Positions 5,637 to 12,055 of a stretch of 12,515 nucleotides of DNA are shown here, one piece after another. Below the pieces are notes generated by a model. It searched no databases. It was not told the DNA's origin and saw only the letters and a program-made list of their open reading frames with translations. Every line of letters starts with the position of its first letter. The first letter of the stretch is position 1. Made by a program: the position numbers and the translations under genes. Location of the stretch: assembly GCA_035536315.1 (NCBI GenBank), contig DATLOJ010000016.1:1-12515 (forward strand). Reading direction: 5' to 3'. This DNA comes from DATLOJ01 sp035536315 (GTDB lineage Bacteria; Actinomycetota; CADDZG01; JAHWKV01).

Positions 5637-6527
5637 CTAAACGCGCACCAACTTGCCATCCACCCTCGCCACTATCGTGCCTGCAGCCCCGCCCCCGGCA
5701 AATGACATCGAGTACCGGGTCGTCGAGCGTGTGACCGACTCGACAATTTGCCCTTTGTCGATGTCCAGAAGCATGCGAACAGTGGACTGAGACGTCCCCT
5801 TCAGCTGAACCGGGGCTTTACCGAGGTCGAGGCTCGACGTCACCTGTCCGGTCCGTCTTATCGAGACATCGGCAACACGACGGCGGTCGAAGAGCTCGAA
5901 GCCTGAGAGCGTCCCCGTTCCGGTGAGCGCAAGCTTCGTTTGCTGATTAGATATTTCAAGAGGCACCGGCCACGTGTCACCTACCGTCACTGCCCTTCGT
6001 GGAAGCGGCGGCCTGTGTTCCGCAAGCAGTGTGGATGCTTGCAGGGCTGCAGCGCTCCCCGGAGAAAAAAGGGTTGAGCCAACCACTTTCTCGATGGCAC
6101 CGGACGTTAGGGCTTCCAACTCGATCGATGACGGAGCCGGTAAAGGTGCGTCCAGTCCGTCGATCGAAAGAGAAACCGGCGTCAGGGTGAGGCTGAGCCG
6201 GACTCTGCCGCCTTTTGCTTTCGCAATTTCGCCGACGTCGACCACGGCCTTCGTCCGCTGTTCGGACTTGGATTCAGGCGAATCGATCGTGATAGTGGTG
6301 GCAATGGTCCAGCGGTATCGCGCGGGCTTCTCATGGAACTTGTACGCGAGCGCTACCTCACCGGGACCGCATGAATTAAGTAGTAAGGCTAGAAGGGCTA
6401 GTGCACTAGTTGAGCTGGCGGCGAAGCTCTTCGAGAACCTGTGTGAGGAGACGGATCGAGCCCTCCAGGTTCGCGGCGAGCTCCCTTCCTGCCTCTTTGA
6501 GTCCTTCAGCTTCAGACTCCGCCTCAC
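5637..6527 (-). CDS. putative lipoprotein of unknown function, start uncertain
   Basis: The frame encodes a hydrophobic stretch ALALLALLL followed by the lipobox LNSC; the Cys codon is at 6369-6371. About 240 residues of predicted beta-rich mature protein follow (ALAYKFHEKPARYRWTIAT; SRSTTRYSMSFAGGGAAG), resembling actinobacterial lipoproteins of the DUF6263 kind; I am not sure of that family. After lipid attachment it would face the outside of the membrane. The start is a problem: the first usable codon upstream of the signal sequence in this frame is GTG 6525-6527, 52 codons before the Cys and deep inside the coiled-coil gene, giving an unlikely Arg/Ser-rich leader. The coordinates given use that GTG, but the true N-terminus probably lies near 6400-6450. 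The upstream gene's stop TAG overlaps a GTG (TAGTG) in a different frame that is closed two codons later. Confidence 0.65.
   Translation of the reverse strand: MRRSLKLKDSKRQEGSSPRTWRARSVSSHRFSKSFAASSTSALALLALLLNSCGPGEVALAYKFHEKPARYRWTIATTITIDSPESKSEQRTKAVVDVGEIAKAKGGRVRLSLTLTPVSLSIDGLDAPLPAPSSIELEALTSGAIEKVVGSTLFSPGSAAALQASTLLAEHRPPLPRRAVTVGDTWPVPLEISNQQTKLALTGTGTLSGFELFDRRRVADVSIRRTGQVTSSLDLGKAPVQLKGTSQSTVRMLLDIDKGQIVESVTRSTTRYSMSFAGGGAAGTIVARVDGKLVRV
6398..6409. repeat. perfect 12-bp palindrome
   Basis: CTAGTGCACTAG is its own reverse complement. It spans the stop codon of the coiled-coil gene and the beginning of the lipoprotein signal sequence. It may be a protein-binding site or chance; no neighbouring copy exists in the window. 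Confidence 0.5.
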
Positions 6528-6639
6528 TTCGCTTCTGCTCCGCCGCCGCGAGTAGCCGGCCCGCCTGCTCTCGTGCTTCGGCGACGATCGCTTCCGCTTC
6601 GGCGCGGGCCGTTTCAACCAGATCAGGGTCAGCTCCCAT
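6406..6639 (-). CDS. small Ala/Glu-rich coiled-coil protein
   Basis: The frame encodes ADPDLVETARAEAEAIVAEA and a further 50 or so residues of heptad-like Ala/Glu/Leu/Arg helix ending VLEELRRQLN, similar in style to DivIVA C-termini or ATP synthase b-type stalks, but I recognise no specific family. It has no signal peptide or membrane segment, so it is probably cytoplasmic. The helix is much more protein-like than the other five frames here, which supports a real gene. Start choice is weak: ATG 6639 is given (77 aa); GTG 6660, ATG 6726 and ATG 6741 are in frame, but the last two overlap otsB on the other strand, and none has a strong ribosome binding site. A minus-strand GATAAT at 6688-6693 could be a -10 box, favouring 6660 or 6639. 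The lipoprotein follows immediately. Confidence 0.65.
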   Translation of the reverse strand: MGADPDLVETARAEAEAIVAEAREQAGRLLAAAEQKRSEAESEAEGLKEAGRELAANLEGSIRLLTQVLEELRRQLN

Positions 6640-6703
6640 TCCCCAGGAGTCTAGGCGCACTACGGCTCGGGCGCGCCCGAGGGAAGCATTATCGTGAAGC
6701 ACG

Positions 6704-7471
6704 ATGGATCCAACTACTTTGGTCATGCGATTCAAGTCCACTGGGCGAGCAGGCTTCGTTTTGGATTTTGACGGGACACTGTCCAGGGTCGTTTCACATC
6801 CTGATGAGGCGCGGCCGATCGACGGTGCAGTCGAGGTACTCGAGAAGCTTCGTTCGAATTACGAAGTCGTGGCGCTCGTGTCCGGGAGAGAAGCGGGTGA
6901 CTTGCGCGCCCGAGTGGACGTGGCCGGCCTTCGCTACATCGGTCTGTACGGTGCCGAGGAGTGGGTCGATGGAGAACTGCGCCGCCCTCCCGAAGCAGAG
7001 ATGTGGAGAAGCATGGCCTCCAGACTCGCGAGAGACGCGGAAGCAATGATTTCGACCGAAGGCCTGGAAGGTTGCGAGGTCGAGTACAAAGACCTTGCCG
7101 TCTCGGTCCACTACAGAAATGCAGTCGATCCCCGCGTTGCCGAGGCGATCAAGGCCTGGGCTCAGCCCGCGGCCCAGCGAAGAAGATTCCAAGCGGGTGC
7201 CGGGCGCAAGGTCATCGAGCTACGTCCGCTCGGAGTATCTAAGGCCGGGGCATTCGAAAAGGTGGTCAAGGATCACAGGCTCGACCTTGCTCTATTGGCG
7301 GGGGACGATCTGACCGATGTCGAGGCGATGGTGCGAGCTAAAGAGCTGCTCGGCGAACGAGTTTTCAGAGTCGGGGTTCGCTCGGCTGAGGAGCCGGCGG
7401 GTCTTGCCGACAACTCTGACCTGCTTGTGGGCACCCCCCAGATGCTCGTCGACTTTCTTACTCAGTTCTGA
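6704..7471 (+). CDS. otsB: trehalose-6-phosphate phosphatase
   Basis: Removes phosphate from trehalose 6-phosphate to give trehalose, the last step of the OtsA-OtsB route, in the cytoplasm. All HAD-superfamily motifs are present: DFDGT (21-25) with nucleophile Asp21 and acid/base Asp23, VSGR (59-62), Lys180 in RPLGVSKAGA, and GDDLTD (200-205) for magnesium. Length (255 aa) is typical of the bacterial single-domain enzyme. ATG 6704 is used; ATG 6725 is an alternative, and neither has a strong ribosome binding site. No OtsA (trehalose-phosphate synthase) is nearby. It is divergent from the coiled-coil gene, so the upstream control region overlaps the beginning of that gene. The next gene has its own -10 box and need not be cotranscribed. 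Confidence 0.93.
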   Translation: MDPTTLVMRFKSTGRAGFVLDFDGTLSRVVSHPDEARPIDGAVEVLEKLRSNYEVVALVSGREAGDLRARVDVAGLRYIGLYGAEEWVDGELRRPPEAEMWRSMASRLARDAEAMISTEGLEGCEVEYKDLAVSVHYRNAVDPRVAEAIKAWAQPAAQRRRFQAGAGRKVIELRPLGVSKAGAFEKVVKDHRLDLALLAGDDLTDVEAMVRAKELLGERVFRVGVRSAEEPAGLADNSDLLVGTPQMLVDFLTQF

Positions 7472-7516
7472 GCCTGGGGGCCGCCTGAAGGGCGACTCGC
7501 TATGACGCCCGCTACT

Positions 7517-7529
7517 TATACTTTGTAAA
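7517..7529 (+). promoter_or_regulatory. -10 box for a leaderless AI-2E-family transcript
   Basis: TATACT (7517-7522) ends 6 nt before the ATG at 7529. RNA would start at or next to the A of the start codon, leaving no room for a ribosome binding site, and none is seen upstream of the ATG. The -35 area (about 7493-7499, CGACTCG) is weak. Leaderless mRNAs are common in actinobacteria. Confidence 0.5.
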
Positions 7530-8803
7530 TGTCTTCCTCTCTGCCCACCGATCAGCCTCCGGCGTCCGAGCGGATTCGGAGGGCCGGCGCCGTATCTTGG
7601 GCGCTGCTAGGCATCATCTTGCTGGTAATGCTGGCGGCAACTGCCCTTTGGTTCGTGAGGCAGATACTCCCCCCGCTGGTGCTGGCTCTGATGCTGATAT
7701 TCCTCCTCAACCCCCTTGTTTCGGCGCTCCAAAGGCGCGGCGTAAGCCGGTCGCTTGGAACTGCAGGGATCTATCTTGTCTTTATCGGAGCCATTGTGAT
7801 TGCGTCCATTTACGTCTTCCCGCTTTTACGACAGCAGTTTGAGGATCTGAACGACCGGCTCCCGACTCTCCAGCAGTCCGCCCTTAATTTTGCCGACCGG
7901 ATCGCCGGACTCGCGGGGCAGGACATCAACGAAGAGCAGTTCCACAACATCATGAAAAACGCGCAGGAGCGTCTCCTTAGCAGCGTTGGAGAGATCATGA
8001 CGTTCACAACTGGGGTTGCGCATGTGATCTTGACCTTCGTGCTCGCCCCGATCTTCGCCCTTTATCTGTTGATCGACCTCCCGAAACTGCAGAAGTCATT
8101 TTTGAGTTATATGCCGCCTCACTACCACAAGGAGTGGCTGTTCCTCCTCCAGCGTTGCGGTCAGGCGGTGGGCGGTTTCTTTCGCGGACAACTTGTTGTC
8201 GCCGGAATTGTCGGCATCATGTCGGCCATAGCGTTCGCGTTGCTCGACCTTCCCTTCTGGTTACCTCTCGGCCTTCTCGCCGGTTTCTTCAACATCATTC
8301 CGCTGGTGGGGCCGTTCATCGGGGGAACCATCGCTGCTGTAGTCGGTGGAGTGACATTCGGCCCCTCGAAGGCTTTGTGGGTGGCTCTTGCGATGCTCGC
8401 GGTGCAGCAAATCGACAATCACTTCATATCCCCGAACGTAATGAGCCGCACCGTACGTCTGCATCCGGTGACCGTCATGCTTGCGCTACTTGCGGGAGGC
8501 ACCCTCGCCGGTCTGTGGGGAATGCTGCTTGCCGTTCCTGGGATGGCAATCGCGAAGATCATCGGGTTTCACTATTACGAGACAAGGGTGCTGGGGAGGC
8601 TCCCCTCGGGACCCGATGGAGCACGTGAAAACGACGACGACGAGGGGATAGTCAAAAACGTGGGGGACAGCCCGGAGACCCAGGGCGCGGGTGACGGAAA
8701 CGATCTTGTTCCACCCAACCCGCCGCCTGGAGAGCAAGGGGGCGCACTGCCGAACGGTCCGGGAGGCGCGTTGCCGGAATCCACCGGCGAAAAAAGTGGC
8801 TGA
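7529..8803 (+). CDS. AI-2E family (PerM/UPF0118) transporter-like membrane protein
   Basis: A 424-aa polytopic membrane protein. Membrane segments are visible at about 22-65 (two), 76-100, 162-188, 214-305 (several) and 312-346. The amphipathic region 101-155 (QFEDLNDRLPTLQQS) between segments 3 and 4 is typical of the family, as are LAGFFNIIPLVGPFIGG, QQIDNHFISPNVM and LHPVTVMLALLAGG. Members have been linked to autoinducer-2 export and, in others, to sodium or proton antiport, so the substrate cannot be assigned. The C-terminal 75 residues are an unusual Asp- then Pro/Gly-rich cytoplasmic tail. The start appears leaderless. The end overlaps the start of thrC by 8 nt, indicating an operon. 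Confidence 0.9.
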   Translation: MSSSLPTDQPPASERIRRAGAVSWALLGIILLVMLAATALWFVRQILPPLVLALMLIFLLNPLVSALQRRGVSRSLGTAGIYLVFIGAIVIASIYVFPLLRQQFEDLNDRLPTLQQSALNFADRIAGLAGQDINEEQFHNIMKNAQERLLSSVGEIMTFTTGVAHVILTFVLAPIFALYLLIDLPKLQKSFLSYMPPHYHKEWLFLLQRCGQAVGGFFRGQLVVAGIVGIMSAIAFALLDLPFWLPLGLLAGFFNIIPLVGPFIGGTIAAVVGGVTFGPSKALWVALAMLAVQQIDNHFISPNVMSRTVRLHPVTVMLALLAGGTLAGLWGMLLAVPGMAIAKIIGFHYYETRVLGRLPSGPDGARENDDDEGIVKNVGDSPETQGAGDGNDLVPPNPPPGEQGGALPNGPGGALPESTGEKSG

Positions 8804-10025
8804 GCTCACTCAGCTTCGATGTAAGGAGTGCAAGCGCGGCTACGAGATCTCTGCGATTTACGTTTGCGATTTCTGTTTCGCTCCCCTCGAGCCCCAGTAC
8901 GACTACGAGGCAATCCGGGCCGGCATCAGCAGAGAGTCGATTGAATCGGGGCCTGCGACCATCTGGCGTTATCGCGACCTGCTACCTGTCTCGGCGAACG
9001 CGACGCCGGTTGACCTGGGAGCAGGGTTCACTCCGCTAGTCCGTGCTCACCGTCTGGCGGAGCAACTTGGTATCGACGAGCTGTACCTCAAGAACGACAC
9101 AGCCAATCCAACCCATTCCTTCAAGGACAGGGTCGTAAGCGTGGCGCTCACGGTGGCGCGGGAGATGGGGTTCAAGACGGTTGCTTGCGCATCCACCGGC
9201 AATCTCGCCAATGCGGTTGCAGCTCATGCCGCGCATGCGGGCCTCGAGTCATACGTCTTCATCCCGGCCGACCTGGAGCGCGGCAAAGTCGTAACGACTG
9301 CCATCTACGGCGGCAACCTGGTTGCGGTCAAGGGCAACTACGACGAGGTCAATCGTCTTTGCTCCGAGATAGCCCAATCCTTCGATTGGGCCTTCGTAAA
9401 CGTGAACATCAGGCCGTTTTACTCCGAGGGCTCAAAGACTCTGGCTTTCGAGATCACCGAGCAGCTCGGTTGGAAGGCGCCGGCGCATGTGGTGGTTCCG
9501 GTCGCATCGGGCTCGCTGCTGACGAAGATCCTGCGGGGCCTCGACGAGCTCGAGTGGACCGGATTGATCGATGGTCACGAGACTGCAATACATGCCGCGC
9601 AGGCCAAAGGGTGCTCACCTGTGGTCACCGCGCTCGAGGCGGGCATTGGTCACGTCAAGCCCGTGAAGCCCAACACGATCGCCAAGTCGCTGGCGATAGG
9701 CAATCCTGCGGACGGTCACTACGCAGTGGAGGCTGTCAGAAGAACCGGAGGCTCAGGTGCTGACGTGACCGACGAGGAGATAGTGGATGGCATCCGGCTT
9801 CTGGCAACGACTGAGGGGATCTTCACCGAGACCGCCGGTGGCGTGACCGTCGGTGTTCTAAAGAAGCTCGCAGAGCGTGGTGCATTCGCTTCAGGGGGGC
9901 CGGTCGTGGCGCTTATCACCGGAATGGGACTCAAAACGGCGGAGGTTCTTGGGGATTCGATGGGCCCGACATTCGAGATCCCGCCTAACATGGAGGATTT
10001 CCAAGAGGAGTTGAAACTGCAATGA
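8796..10025 (+). CDS. thrC: threonine synthase
   Basis: A PLP enzyme (fold type II) converting O-phosphohomoserine to threonine and phosphate. From GTG 8796 it is 409 aa. The N-terminus is a zinc-ribbon-like segment with Cys9/Cys12 (CKEC) and Cys24/Cys27 (CDFC), then YDYEAI and IWRYRDLLPV typical of long threonine synthases. PLP Lys110 is in NPTHSFKDR, the phosphate loop is STGNLANA (133-140), and GSKTLAFEITEQLGW and ETAGGVTVGVL are intact. GTG 8796 is chosen because it begins the recognisable ribbon and overlaps the previous stop (GTGGCTGA); the longer frame from 8691 lies wholly within the transporter gene and encodes unrelated residues. It overlaps the MoaD-like gene by ATGA. A role beyond threonine formation, using the sulfur carrier, is possible. 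Confidence 0.93.
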   Translation: MAELTQLRCKECKRGYEISAIYVCDFCFAPLEPQYDYEAIRAGISRESIESGPATIWRYRDLLPVSANATPVDLGAGFTPLVRAHRLAEQLGIDELYLKNDTANPTHSFKDRVVSVALTVAREMGFKTVACASTGNLANAVAAHAAHAGLESYVFIPADLERGKVVTTAIYGGNLVAVKGNYDEVNRLCSEIAQSFDWAFVNVNIRPFYSEGSKTLAFEITEQLGWKAPAHVVVPVASGSLLTKILRGLDELEWTGLIDGHETAIHAAQAKGCSPVVTALEAGIGHVKPVKPNTIAKSLAIGNPADGHYAVEAVRRTGGSGADVTDEEIVDGIRLLATTEGIFTETAGGVTVGVLKKLAERGAFASGGPVVALITGMGLKTAEVLGDSMGPTFEIPPNMEDFQEELKLQ

Positions 10026-10300
10026 CCGTAAGGGTAAAGATCCCCACTCAGCTCCGGCAGCTTGTTGGTGGACTGAACGAGGTTGCGATTGAAGGCGCTG
10101 CGACGGTGGGAGAGCTAATTCAGAAGATGGGGGCGGATCATCCGCAGATGTTGGAACGAATACTCGACGAGAACGGCGATCTGCGACGGTTCGTCAACGT
10201 GTACGTCGGCGACGAGGACGTGAGGTTTCTCGAAGGGCTCGAAACTTCGCTCGAGGGTCAGACGTCCGTTTCGATTCTCCCTGCCGTAGCAGGAGGCTGA
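10022..10300 (+). CDS. MoaD/ThiS family ubiquitin-like sulfur carrier protein
   Basis: A 92-aa beta-grasp protein: opening strand TVRVKIPTQLRQLV, GEL helix (TVGELIQKM), RRFVNVYVGDEDVRFLEGLE, and the ending VSILPAVAGG with the C-terminal Gly-Gly on which such proteins carry a thiocarboxylate. Size and ending fit MoaD, and equally CysO-type carriers that donate sulfur for amino-acid synthesis. The ATGA overlap with thrC means translational coupling, so a link to the phosphohomoserine-using enzyme is more likely than molybdopterin synthesis; no moaE, moaA or JAMM protease gene is nearby. An activating enzyme (MoeB/ThiF type) must be encoded elsewhere. Confidence 0.88.
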   Translation: MTVRVKIPTQLRQLVGGLNEVAIEGAATVGELIQKMGADHPQMLERILDENGDLRRFVNVYVGDEDVRFLEGLETSLEGQTSVSILPAVAGG

Positions 10301-10320
10301 CCCCGGAAACACACCAATGA

Positions 10321-10348
10321 AAAGGCCCCCGGTTTCCCGGGGGCCTTT
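10321..10348. terminator. bidirectional rho-independent terminator
   Basis: AAAGGCCCCCGG (10321-10332) pairs with CCGGGGGCCTTT (10337-10348) over a four-base loop. A-rich bases on one side and T-rich on the other let it stop the thrC operon on the plus strand and the thioredoxin operon on the minus strand. Confidence 0.85.
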
Positions 10349-10378
10349 CATGTTCGAAGGCTGGGTTGGGTGGGCGAA

Positions 10379-10777
10379 TCAGTTGACGGTGGATGCCAGA
10401 GCCTTGTTCAGCTCTGTCTCCGGAGGGTTGTGCGCCCAGCCTTTACGAACAAGTCCTCCTCGTTCGACGACGAGGATCGTTGGAGTCGTGCGGATCGCGT
10501 ACTTGGCAGCGAGATCGGGGCGGTCTCTTGCGTCAACGACCGCAACGGTCGCGTTATGCCTTGCTGCAGCAGTCTTGATCCTGGGGAGAGCCTCCTCGCA
10601 TTCGAGGCAGTAAGGGCTCGTGAACTCAACCACAAGGGGATTCGAGCCCGACTCTCCTACGTCTGAGGCATCAAAGCTGCGTGGAAGGGGGGGATTTGAA
10701 AAGTACCTGTGGATGCCCCGGGCGGCCGCAACCGCGCCGGCGACTACGATCGCAAGGATTACGAGCCGTAGGTCCAT
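10379..10777 (-). CDS. membrane-anchored thioredoxin-like protein
   Basis: A 132-aa protein with an N-terminal uncleaved signal/anchor (about 4-20, RLVILAIVVAGAVAAAR) and a thioredoxin fold on the outer face. The active site is SPYCLECEEALPRI with Cys57 and Cys60, and the cis-Pro loop is RTTPTI (Pro99). Tyr replaces the usual Trp, and Leu-Glu lies between the cysteines instead of Gly-Pro, which should alter redox potential and partner choice. The ATG at 10777 begins directly before the membrane segment; a longer open frame extends to 11476 but runs through the neighbouring gene in another frame. The DUF4395 gene ends 8 nt upstream on the same strand, so the two are an operon, probably acting together in thiol-disulfide transfer. 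Confidence 0.88.
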   Translation of the reverse strand: MDLRLVILAIVVAGAVAAARGIHRYFSNPPLPRSFDASDVGESGSNPLVVEFTSPYCLECEEALPRIKTAAARHNATVAVVDARDRPDLAAKYAIRTTPTILVVERGGLVRKGWAHNPPETELNKALASTVN

Positions 10778-10785
10778 GAGCGCGC

Positions 10786-11229
10786 CTAGGTTGCCGGCTG
10801 GTCCTGAAGCCGCTTGAAGAGCAGGTAGATCTGGCAGCCAACGCACACTCCGGCAGCTCCGTTCAGAACTGCGAGGGCTATGACCGTCAGGGCGAGGATC
10901 TGCCCCACCAGTACTGCACCGCTGAAGTAAGCAGCGGCAGCTACGGTTAGAAAGACCGCTCCCACCAGTTCCGCAAACCTGTGAGGGGCGGCGGCTTCCT
11001 TCTTTCCGTCCTTTAGGTTGAACGCGGGCTTGATCACCTGGCGAAAAAGCTGGCCGAAGAGGCTTAGCCTGGGGCCTCCAACTACCGATATCAGCATTAC
11101 AAGGGCAGTTGCAGGGAGAACGTAACCCGCGAGGGGGGGGCCGAGAAGAAATGCCACAGCCGGCAGGAAAGCGTGAAACCATGCCTTTGCCCGGGGCACT
11201 AGTGAATCGGTCTCTCGGCTTCTTGCCAT
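10786..11229 (-). CDS. DUF4395 family membrane protein
   Basis: A 147-aa protein with about four membrane segments: 20-37, 39-52, 87-104 and 106-128. The conserved ending VCVGCQIY places Cys129 and Cys132 at a membrane boundary, and HRFAELVGA (83-91) matches the family. A polar loop (53-85) separates the two hairpins. The ATG 11229 has GGGAGG upstream with a short 4-nt gap; the TTG 12 nt earlier falls within that site and is rejected. The family has no assigned reaction. Its repeated pairing with thioredoxin-like genes and its CxxC pair suggest that it passes electrons across the membrane, somewhat as CcdA/DsbD proteins do; this is inference. Confidence 0.88.
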   Translation of the reverse strand: MARSRETDSLVPRAKAWFHAFLPAVAFLLGPPLAGYVLPATALVMLISVVGGPRLSLFGQLFRQVIKPAFNLKDGKKEAAAPHRFAELVGAVFLTVAAAAYFSGAVLVGQILALTVIALAVLNGAAGVCVGCQIYLLFKRLQDQPAT

Positions 11230-11342
11230 CCGTCCTCCCAAAGGGCAAGCTGTGATGCTGAAAATGACTAAGGAAACAATAGTAAGTGATAAATAGGGGA
11301 AATACCAAATACGTGCCTGGCTTGACCGCTATGGGGGCCTGA
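11230..11342. promoter_or_regulatory. divergent intergenic region between DUF4395 and response regulator
   Basis: 113 nt, AT-rich in the middle (11270-11310), where promoters for both directions must lie. GATAAAT at about 11288-11294 is a candidate -10 towards the regulator, but no convincing -35 pairs with it. TTGACC near 11320 is too close to the start codon to be its -35. No palindrome stands out. Confidence 0.3.
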
Positions 11343-11804
11343 ATGGCGAAGATCCTGGTCGTAGACGACGAAGCTGCAGTCCGCCAGTTGGTTCGCATCG
11401 TGCTGGAGGGTGAAGGCCACTCCGTAATGGAGGCGGCGAACGGGACGTTGGGCCTCCAAGAGGTAGAGGCCTTCAAGCCGGAACTTCTCGTCTTGGACGT
11501 GATGATGCCCGGGATGGACGGCTACGACGTCTTGAGGGAGCTGAGGCGCCGAGGCCTCAAGAAGGGGATGAGGGTGCTGCTCTTGACTGCAAAGAGCGCG
11601 GAATCCGACTTCATTGCGGGATGGAAGCTCGGCGTTGATGAATACATGACCAAGCCCTTTGATCCTGAACTCCTGGCAAGGACAGCGCGCATGACACTCC
11701 AGATGTCCGATGGAGAAGTCATCGAGAAACGGCGACACGAGCTGGAGAAGGCGAACCTTTTCTCTCGAATCGAATCCGCCTTCGGCGAAGGAACGTTCGA
11801 CTAA
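11343..11804 (+). CDS. stand-alone receiver-domain response regulator (CheY-like)
   Basis: A 153-aa protein consisting of a receiver domain (2-120) and a short charged helix (123-153). The phosphorylation site is intact: acidic pair Asp8/Asp9 (VVDDE), phosphoacceptor Asp52 (LVLDVMMPGMDG), Thr82 (LLLTAKS) and Lys104 (YMTKPFDP). There is no DNA-binding or enzymatic output domain, so it acts through protein contact or phosphotransfer. No histidine kinase is adjacent, making it an orphan. The ATG has only a G-rich stretch upstream. The tail (KRRHELEKANLFSRIESAF) resembles dimerising linkers that normally lead into a second domain, but TAA follows and no frameshifted domain is visible in the next 240 nt. 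Confidence 0.92.
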   Translation: MAKILVVDDEAAVRQLVRIVLEGEGHSVMEAANGTLGLQEVEAFKPELLVLDVMMPGMDGYDVLRELRRRGLKKGMRVLLLTAKSAESDFIAGWKLGVDEYMTKPFDPELLARTARMTLQMSDGEVIEKRRHELEKANLFSRIESAFGEGTFD

Positions 11805-12046
11805 CACAAGAAAGTTCGTTTAACGGCGCGCGCATCCTCAACTCCGTTCGCAACCGAGTGACGGACGCGCGCCGCGAAGTCAGCGAAGATTGTCTGAGTG
11901 CAACTGCAAGCCGGCTCGTTGCTAACAAGCAAACGAGCCGTGAATGCAACGTTTGCGGATGAAAAAAAATTTCTCTGAATTTCGATTTATGAGCGTCACC
12001 TTCACCTACACTCCCAACTTAAGCAACAAAATTTTTTCGGGAGGAG
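11805..12046 (+). other. structured non-coding region upstream of the histone-like gene
   Basis: 240 nt without a convincing ORF. CGGCGCGCG (11824-11832) pairs with CGCGCGCCG (11866-11874), enclosing ACTC/GAGT or alternatively CCGT/ACGG stems. A second hairpin has CGGCTCG-TTGC (11912-11922) against GCAA-A-CGAGCCG (11929-11940) with one bulged A and loop TAACAA. No T run follows either, so they are not standard terminators. From 11957 the sequence turns AT-rich (runs of A and T), probably holding the promoter of the next gene; TTGCGG (about 11952) with TGAATT 17 nt later is a weak candidate. Confidence 0.4.
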
Positions 12047-12055
12047 GTGGCGCGC

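Noticed and set aside
6528..6617. Far N-terminus of the lipoprotein frame (Arg/Ser-rich)
   Set aside because: It is a shadow of the coiled-coil gene; a lipoprotein signal would not be preceded by so long a basic segment.
8691..8795. N-terminal extension of threonine synthase
   Set aside because: These 35 codons overlap the transporter's tail and resemble no threonine synthase; GTG 8796 overlaps the previous stop and begins the zinc ribbon.
10379..11476. A 365-codon minus-strand protein fused to the thioredoxin
   Set aside because: Its first two thirds run out of frame through the DUF4395 gene and the control region; the thioredoxin has its own ATG at 10777 before a membrane anchor.
11912..11940. 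Rho-independent terminator of the response regulator
   Set aside because: The stem is good but no T run follows, and it lies more than 100 nt past the stop.
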